Position numbers and translations under genes: made by a program | In this document: piece by piece, positions 30,099 through 34,612 of the stretch | Layout: each line of letters opens with the position of its first letter | How positions within the stretch are numbered: the stretch's first letter is position 1 | Notes under the pieces: model-generated | The model's database searches: none | What the model was told of the DNA's origin: nothing | Seen by the model: only the letters and a program-made list of their open reading frames with translations | DNA from: Betaproteobacteria bacterium | GTDB taxonomy: Bacteria; Pseudomonadota; Gammaproteobacteria; Burkholderiales; SG8-39 | Reading direction: 5' to 3' | Assembly: GCA_947479645.1 (NCBI GenBank) | Contig: CANKAJ010000042.1 | Span: 1 to 34,612 of the forward strand | Length of the DNA stretch: 34,612 nt

Positions 30099-31082
30099 AT
30101 GCAAACCAGTGGATTCCTAAAGCCCCGCAACATTGATGTACAGACCGTGGCTCCGAACCATGGGCGTGTCGTAATGGAGCCGTTTGAACGTGGTTATGGC
30201 CACACACTTGGTAACGCGCTGCGTCGCGTTCTTTTGTCTTCCATGCCCGGTTTTGCCCCGACTGAGGTGCAAATTAGTGGCGTGCTTCATGAGTACTCCG
30301 CCATTGAAGGTGTGCAGGAGGACGTTGTAGATATCCTTTTGAATCTGAAGGGTGTCGTCCTTAAGCTACACAATCGCGATGAGGCTCTGCTTACCCTCAA
30401 GAAAATGGGCGATGGTCCTGTGACAGCGGCTGATATTGAGGTTACCCACGACGTAGAGATCGTCAATCCAGAGCATGTTATCGCGCACCTTTCGCCGGGT
30501 GGCAAGCTCGAGATGCAGATAAAAATCGAAAAAGGTCGTGGATATCTCCCTGGCAATATGCGTCTTGTTGCTGAAGAAGCTAAGACTGTTGGCCGTATAA
30601 TCTTGGATGCCTCATTTTCCCCTATTTTGCGGGTTTCCTTCACCGTAGAGTCTGCTCGCGTAGAAAAGCGTACCGACCTCGACAAGTTGATCATTGATAT
30701 CGAGACCAATGGTGCGATTGAGTCTGAAGAAGCGATCCGTTATGCCGCTGGCATTCTGGTGGATCAACTTTCCGTATTTGCTGCACTGGAAGGAACCGCT
30801 CCTGTTGCTGAGGAGAGGAAGTCCCCTCAGGTTGACCCCATTTTACTTCGACCAGTGGATGATCTCGAGCTTACTGTACGATCGGCCAATTGTCTCAAGG
30901 CTGAAAACATTTACTACATTGGCGATTTGATACAACGATCCGAGATCGAGTTGTTGAAGGCTCCGAATCTTGGTCGCAAGTCGCTTAATGAAATCAAAGA
31001 AGTCCTTGCATCACGCGGCCTGACTCTCGGCATGAAGCTTGAGAACTGGCCTCCAGTTGGCTTGGAGACAGCGCGCACCTGA
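30099..31082 (+). CDS. rpoA: DNA-directed RNA polymerase subunit alpha
   Basis: RpoA dimerises through its N-terminal domain to start core assembly, and its C-terminal domain binds UP elements and activators. The 327-residue protein has [20 protein letters not shown] (33-52) and the C-terminal [21 protein letters not shown]261 corresponds to the DNA-binding R265 of E. coli. AGGGGAAAG lies before the ATG. It is flanked by rpsD and rplQ as usual. Confidence 0.99.
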   Translation: MQTSGFLKPRNIDVQTVAPNHGRVVMEPFERGYGHTLGNALRRVLLSSMPGFAPTEVQISGVLHEYSAIEGVQEDVVDILLNLKGVVLKLHNRDEALLTLKKMGDGPVTAADIEVTHDVEIVNPEHVIAHLSPGGKLEMQIKIEKGRGYLPGNMRLVAEEAKTVGRIILDASFSPILRVSFTVESARVEKRTDLDKLIIDIETNGAIESEEAIRYAAGILVDQLSVFAALEGTAPVAEERKSPQVDPILLRPVDDLELTVRSANCLKAENIYYIGDLIQRSEIELLKAPNLGRKSLNEIKEVLASRGLTLGMKLENWPPVGLETART

Positions 31083-31115
31083 TGCGCCCATCCTGATTAA
31101 AGAAAGAGGCCTACC

Positions 31116-31514
31116 ATGCGTCACCGCCTAGGGCTGCGCAAGCTCAATCGAACCAGCAGCCACCGTTTGGCAATGCTGCGAAATATGACTAATTCGTTAC
31201 TCAAGCATGAGGCGATCACAACTACTTTGCCCAAGGCTAAGGAGTTGCGTCGTGTAGTAGAACCAATGATCACACTCGGTAAAACTCCTACGGTAGCCAA
31301 TCGCCGTCTGGCTTTTGACCGGCTGCGCGATCGCGATATTGTCACCAAGCTTTTTGGTGAACTTGGTCCCAGATATTTACAGCGTAATGGAGGATATTTG
31401 CGGATATTGAAGTTCGGATTCCGCAAAGGCGACAATGCACCAATGGCATTGGTGGAGTTGCTGGATCGACCCGAATCAACGGATGTTACGGCCACTTCCA
31501 GTTCTGCAGATTAG
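31116..31514 (+). CDS. rplQ: 50S ribosomal protein L17
   Basis: L17 lies near the tunnel exit. The 132-residue protein starts [20 protein letters not shown], followed by [20 protein letters not shown] and the conserved [26 protein letters not shown] lies before the ATG. It is the last gene of the ribosomal cluster, followed by a strong terminator. Confidence 0.98.
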   Translation: MRHRLGLRKLNRTSSHRLAMLRNMTNSLLKHEAITTTLPKAKELRRVVEPMITLGKTPTVANRRLAFDRLRDRDIVTKLFGELGPRYLQRNGGYLRILKFGFRKGDNAPMALVELLDRPESTDVTATSSSAD

Positions 31515-31531
31515 CCAGTTCTGGGCTTCTA

Positions 31532-31560
31532 AAAAAAGGCCGGTTCACCCGGCCTTTTTT
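31532..31560. terminator. Bidirectional intrinsic terminator
   Basis: GGCCGG (31538-31543) pairs with CCGGCC (31549-31554) over a 5-base loop, with six A before and six T after extending the stem. It lies between rplQ (+) and the 3' end of the glycerate kinase gene (-), so it can stop transcription from both sides. Confidence 0.92.
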
Positions 31561-31590
31561 ATTAGTGTCTTCTGATTTGTTGGTCCGAAC

Positions 31591-32877
31591 TCAGAGAACG
31601 AGCAACACCCGGAAATCATTGACGTTGGTTCTCGTTGGTCCGGTCATGATCAAGTCACCCAGCTCGGAGAAAAAGAACCAAGCATCGTTTCGGGCTGCAA
31701 TGTTAACTGCATTTAGCTCCGCGTTCCTGGCGCGCAACATCGTGTCCGGGGTTATTATCGCGCCGGCATTGTCTTCAGAGCCATCGATGCCGTCTGTATC
31801 TCCGGCGAGTCCCCAGATATTAGGGCAATCAGCCAGTTCAATCACGGTTGCCAGCAGGAATTCAGTACAGCGTCCCCCTCGTCCGCTCCCTCTCAGGGTG
31901 ACTGTGCACTCGCCACCCGAAATCAACGCGATCGGTGTTGGCCATGGCTGGGCATAGTTAACAACCTGTCGAGCGATTGCAGCATGCATTTTACCTATCT
32001 GCGACGCCTCTCCTGTTACGCTATCGGCAAGAACAGCGGCCTTGATGCCGTGTTCACGAAAGTAGTGGACAGCTGCCTGCATTGCTATATGACCGTTCGC
32101 AATTATCCGATTTTCCACGTTCCTAAAGAACTTGTCTCCAGGCTTTGGCGTTTCCTCCAGTTCTCCGCAAACACCACGTTCAAGATGAGCTAGCACTGCT
32201 CGGGGTGCATTGACTTCAAACTGACCAATAATCCTTAATGCATCGCTGTAGGTACTGGGGTCCGGGGCACAAACCCCAGAAGCGATGTGAGTCGGGTCGT
32301 CTCCGATTACATCAGAAATGATTAGTGACAATACCGGCGCTTTGCAGGCTTGTGCCAAACGCCCTCCAAGAATAGCTGAAAGATGCTTTCTAACGACATT
32401 CATGTCCTGAATTGGGGCACCACAGCGAAGCAACTCAATTGTTGTTGCCTTGAGGTCAGCCACGCTTAGCCCGTCTGCGGGCAGCGAAAGCAGAGAGGTT
32501 CCTCCACCGGAGATCAGGACCAACAGCAAATCCTCTTTGCCGAGAGTTTTGGCTAACCGGAGCATCTCGCGGGCTGCTCTCTCACCAGCCTCATCGGGCA
32601 CAGGGTGGCCAGCCTCGATGACCTTGATTTTGCTGGTCAGAGCACCATGCTGATAACGGGTAACTACCATGCCATCAAGACGTGCTGTGGCCGGCCAATG
32701 CTGTTCCACTGCCAAGGCCATGGCAGCTGCCGCCTTACCGGCGCCTAGAACCAGGGTTCTACCCGACGGTGGCTTTGGCAGGTGCGGCGGCACCACCTTC
32801 ATAGGGTCAGCCGCACCGATAGCTGCACAGAAACTACCCAGTAATAGTTGTCTTGGGTCCAATAAACGGTTTGTCAA
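31591..32877 (-). CDS. gckA: Glycerate 2-kinase (GckA/TtuD, MOFRL family)
   Basis: This enzyme family phosphorylates D-glycerate to 2-phosphoglycerate with ATP in glycerate, glycolate, tartrate or serine-cycle metabolism. The 428-residue protein has GAGKA (45-49), SGGGTSLLSLPADG (from 123), MNVVRKHLSAILGGRLA (from 159), SDVIGDDP (188-195), GRGGRCTEF (332-340) and the MOFRL-domain motif GDTDGIDGSEDNAGA (359-373) with TGPTRTNVNDFRVLLV at the end. Older annotations call such proteins hydroxypyruvate reductase (TtuD). It lies alone on the - strand, convergent with rplQ. I saw no good promoter in the 96-base gap upstream. Confidence 0.9.
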   Translation of the reverse strand: MTNRLLDPRQLLLGSFCAAIGAADPMKVVPPHLPKPPSGRTLVLGAGKAAAAMALAVEQHWPATARLDGMVVTRYQHGALTSKIKVIEAGHPVPDEAGERAAREMLRLAKTLGKEDLLLVLISGGGTSLLSLPADGLSVADLKATTIELLRCGAPIQDMNVVRKHLSAILGGRLAQACKAPVLSLIISDVIGDDPTHIASGVCAPDPSTYSDALRIIGQFEVNAPRAVLAHLERGVCGELEETPKPGDKFFRNVENRIIANGHIAMQAAVHYFREHGIKAAVLADSVTGEASQIGKMHAAIARQVVNYAQPWPTPIALISGGECTVTLRGSGRGGRCTEFLLATVIELADCPNIWGLAGDTDGIDGSEDNAGAIITPDTMLRARNAELNAVNIAARNDAWFFFSELGDLIMTGPTRTNVNDFRVLLVL

Positions 32878-32973
32878 TGATCAAAGCAGAATCATACTTC
32901 AAGATCACATCGATAGATTTGGTGGTACAGATTTGTAGGCGGGACTAGGTTATGCATCCGCTAAAATGTGGAC

Positions 32974-33657
32974 ATGAATTCCGTTAAATTAAGTGTAGTA
33001 ATCTTTGCTCTTAATTGCGTGTCAATGGTCCATGCTCAGGAAAAGTCCGCCAATGCTTTGCCATCGCCGACCAGCAAGCCGGCAGCTGGACAATTCCAGG
33101 CAATTTTCGGGGCCATTGATGCCAATGATATGAGGGAAATTGAACGCCTGATCAAGCTGGGCGTACATTTGCCAGCGCGCAATGGCGACGGTGAACCCCC
33201 CCTCTATGTTGCTGCAGAAAAAGGCAGTCTGGAAGCGCTGCGACTGCTCCTTGAGGGGATGTCGGATGTGCGCTTGCGTACGCCAAACGGAGAAACCGCG
33301 CTACATGCAGCCGCAATGCGGGAAAACCCGGCATTCGTGAAGATTCTCCTGGATGGCGGGACCGAATCCAATTCGGTGAATCTCAATGGTGAAACACCGC
33401 TTGCATGGGCCTCGATGACTGGCACTTTATCTACGGTACAAATGCTGGTGGAGCATGGTGCCATCATCAATGCTATCGATGAACGGGGTAATACTCCGCT
33501 GCACGGTGCAGCTGCTTCTGGCCATCTGGAAGTGATCGCCTTTCTGCTGAAGCACCAGGCGCTTCTCTCACTACGCAATCGGGATGGTAAAACGCCAAGC
33601 GATCTGGCCCGCGAGAGGGAGTTTCCAGATGTTGTGAGGCTTCTGGATAAACAGTAA
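32974..33657 (+). CDS. Secreted ankyrin-repeat protein
   Basis: The ATG at 32974 gives 227 residues starting MNSVKLSVVIFALNCVSMVH. This looks like a signal peptide cut after A21 (VHA), so the protein is probably periplasmic or exported. A Ser/Pro/Ala linker follows, then about six ankyrin repeats from residue 41 to the end, with clear copies at GEPPLYVAAEKGSLEALRLL, GETALHAAAMRENPAFVKIL and GNTPLHGAAASGHLEVIAFL. Ankyrin repeats bind other proteins; the partner is unknown. A GTG two codons earlier (32968) is another possible start. The ribosome binding site is weak. It is divergent from the glycerate kinase gene. Confidence 0.85.
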   Translation: MNSVKLSVVIFALNCVSMVHAQEKSANALPSPTSKPAAGQFQAIFGAIDANDMREIERLIKLGVHLPARNGDGEPPLYVAAEKGSLEALRLLLEGMSDVRLRTPNGETALHAAAMRENPAFVKILLDGGTESNSVNLNGETPLAWASMTGTLSTVQMLVEHGAIINAIDERGNTPLHGAAASGHLEVIAFLLKHQALLSLRNRDGKTPSDLAREREFPDVVRLLDKQ

Positions 33658-33696
33658 GAGCGTATGCTCGGCTAGTAGATGAGTCACAGCGAGTAA

Positions 33697-34158
33697 TCAA
33701 TCGCCACTGACTTTGTCAGGGTTTAAAATCCCATTCCTTTGGCGTGGGTGACGAATCACGGCAGCCGAATACAACGCCCATGAGCCAAGAAGCGCCGCGC
33801 CGCCAAAAGGGGTCAGCAATCCCAGGCCGTTCGTGCCAGTCAATGAGATGACATATAGGCTGCCCGAGAATAAGAGGATTCCCGCGATCATCAGGACGCC
33901 TGACAGAATCAAGAGTCGAGAATCGGTGATGAATATGGCTGTCACACCCAATGCAAGCAATCCCAGCGCATGATAGAAGTGATACTGCACGGCTGTTTGA
34001 TAAATCAGCAGGTATGCCGGGCTTATCGTGTTCTGAATTGCGTGCGTTCCCAAGGCGCCCATGGCGACAGAAGTGAAGGCAGTGATACCGCCTGCCGAAA
34101 GAAAGAGGCGACTATAGGTATTCAATGGAGCTCCATCCGTATTGCCAGGCAATTTCAT
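33697..34158 (-). CDS. DUF423 family membrane protein (YgdD-like)
   Basis: The 153-residue protein has four hydrophobic segments, at about 15-37, 53-77, 82-106 and 113-135. It carries the family features GALGTHAI, YHFYHALGLLALG, FSGSLYVISLTG and GLLTPFGGAALLGSWAL. The function of this family is not established. It lies tail to tail with the ankyrin gene, 39 bases apart. The start may be a little further in, as the first 14 residues are not typical. Confidence 0.85.
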   Translation of the reverse strand: MKLPGNTDGAPLNTYSRLFLSAGGITAFTSVAMGALGTHAIQNTISPAYLLIYQTAVQYHFYHALGLLALGVTAIFITDSRLLILSGVLMIAGILLFSGSLYVISLTGTNGLGLLTPFGGAALLGSWALYSAAVIRHPRQRNGILNPDKVSGD

Positions 34159-34416
34159 AGATTAATAATCACATACTTTGGTGAAAGCATGCATGGGACC
34201 TGCTTGAGATTCGCGGACGCATGAATCACCTTATAATAGGATCAAGCCAGTGGAATTGGAGCTGGCTCAAAAAAACTGCACCAATATAGCCGCATATCCT
34301 GGCAAGCGCACTGAGCATATCGGCACGGCAGCCGCCTCTCCTTTATTTGGAATGATGTCCGGTGCGGTTTGGTTGCTTGTGCAACACAGGTTTCAACTTA
34401 CAAGAGGAGTGTCAGC
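34159..34416. promoter_or_regulatory. Divergent gap with a -10-like element
   Basis: No gene is supported in these 258 bases. TATAAT occurs at 34232-34237 on the + strand, about 180 bases before the next gene, but no good -35 lies at the right distance; TTGAGA at 34204-34209 is 22 bases away. AGCCAG/CTGGCT near 34245-34267 could form a short stem. Confidence 0.3.
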
Positions 34417-34612
34417 ATGTCGGACAAAGTTGTTATCAAGACCGTCGAAGAACTCAAGACCTGGGTCGGCAAGGAAGTGGCCGTCGGTAACTGGATTACC
34501 ATTACCCAGGACTTGATAAACAAGTTCGCTGAAGCTTCAGGCGATTACCAGTGGATCCACGTCGACGTTGAGCGCTGCAAGAAGGAGTCGCCGTTCAAGA
34601 GCACCATTGCTC
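34417..34612 (+). CDS. MaoC-like dehydratase, 5' part only
   Basis: The first 65 codons are present and the gene runs off the window. The product starts MSDKVVIKTVEELKTWVGKE, then has DLINKFAEASGDYQWIHVD. The GDxxxxH pattern with D43 and H48 is the catalytic pair of the hot-dog-fold MaoC hydratases, which act on enoyl-CoA substrates; NodN-type proteins have this N-terminus. AAGAGGAG lies eight bases before the ATG. The substrate cannot be told from this part. Confidence 0.85.
   Translation, partial: MSDKVVIKTVEELKTWVGKEVAVGNWITITQDLINKFAEASGDYQWIHVDVERCKKESPFKSTIA

Noticed and set aside
31565-31957. Open frame on the + strand opposite the glycerate kinase gene
   Set aside because: It is antisense to a well-supported coding region with clear family motifs; the composition is that of a shadow frame.
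34245-34275. AGCCAG/CTGGCT stem followed by a run of A as a terminator
   Set aside because: The run is A on the + strand, and on the - strand the T-run precedes the stem, so neither direction gives a proper terminator.
34250-34516. Open frame of 88 codons overlapping the MaoC-like gene
   Set aside because: The MaoC-like frame starting at 34417 has a good binding site and a catalytic motif; the other frame shows no family resemblance.

Overview
This window is a long conserved informational gene cluster from a betaproteobacterium: the rif, str, S10, spc and alpha ribosomal protein and RNA polymerase operons joined end to end on the + strand, followed by a short stretch of unrelated genes. The assignment rests on gene order (tuf, tRNA-Trp, secE, nusG, rplKAJL, rpoBC, rpsLG, fusA, tuf, rpsJ onward, with infA and rpmJ between secY and rpsM) and on protein sequences that read as betaproteobacterial. 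The S4 protein is the zinc-binding (C+) form, which from memory fits a Nitrosomonadales or Rhodocyclales-type lineage. Genus cannot be fixed from this window.

Layout. 1-212 holds the 3' end of one tuf copy and a tRNA-Trp. 256-1172 is secE-nusG. 1305-3741 is rplK-rplA-rplJ-rplL, with a structured leader before rplJ. 3893-12331 is rpoB-rpoC, preceded by an attenuator-like hairpin. A 326-base gap holds a good sigma70 promoter. 12658-16926 is rpsL-rpsG-fusA-tuf, with a terminator-like hairpin between rpsG and fusA. 16982-22426 is the S10 block (rpsJ to rpsQ). 22619-28477 is the spc block (rplN to rpmJ), with its own promoter before rplN. 28572-31514 is the alpha block (rpsM to rplQ), closed by a strong bidirectional terminator at 31532-31560. 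After that come a glycerate 2-kinase gene (- strand), a secreted ankyrin-repeat protein (+), a DUF423 membrane protein (-), and the start of a MaoC-like hydratase gene (+) cut by the window end.

Together these genes supply the transcription core enzyme (alpha, beta, beta'), a transcription factor (NusG), two translocon subunits (SecE, SecY), three translation factors (EF-G, EF-Tu, IF-1) and most of the ribosomal proteins of both subunits. Hairpins and promoters in the gaps mark likely points where expression of the sub-operons is adjusted.

I did not find a previously undescribed system. The most useful observations are: the two tuf copies share identity that runs 39 bases past the stop codon; tuf has codon use unlike its neighbours; an intrinsic-terminator-like hairpin interrupts the str operon just before a GTG-started, somewhat divergent fusA; ten consecutive G bases lie inside rplB; rpsC carries a long low-complexity tail; and a small secreted ankyrin protein lies just beyond the ribosomal cluster. 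No CRISPR array, insertion sequence, phage gene or integrase was seen.
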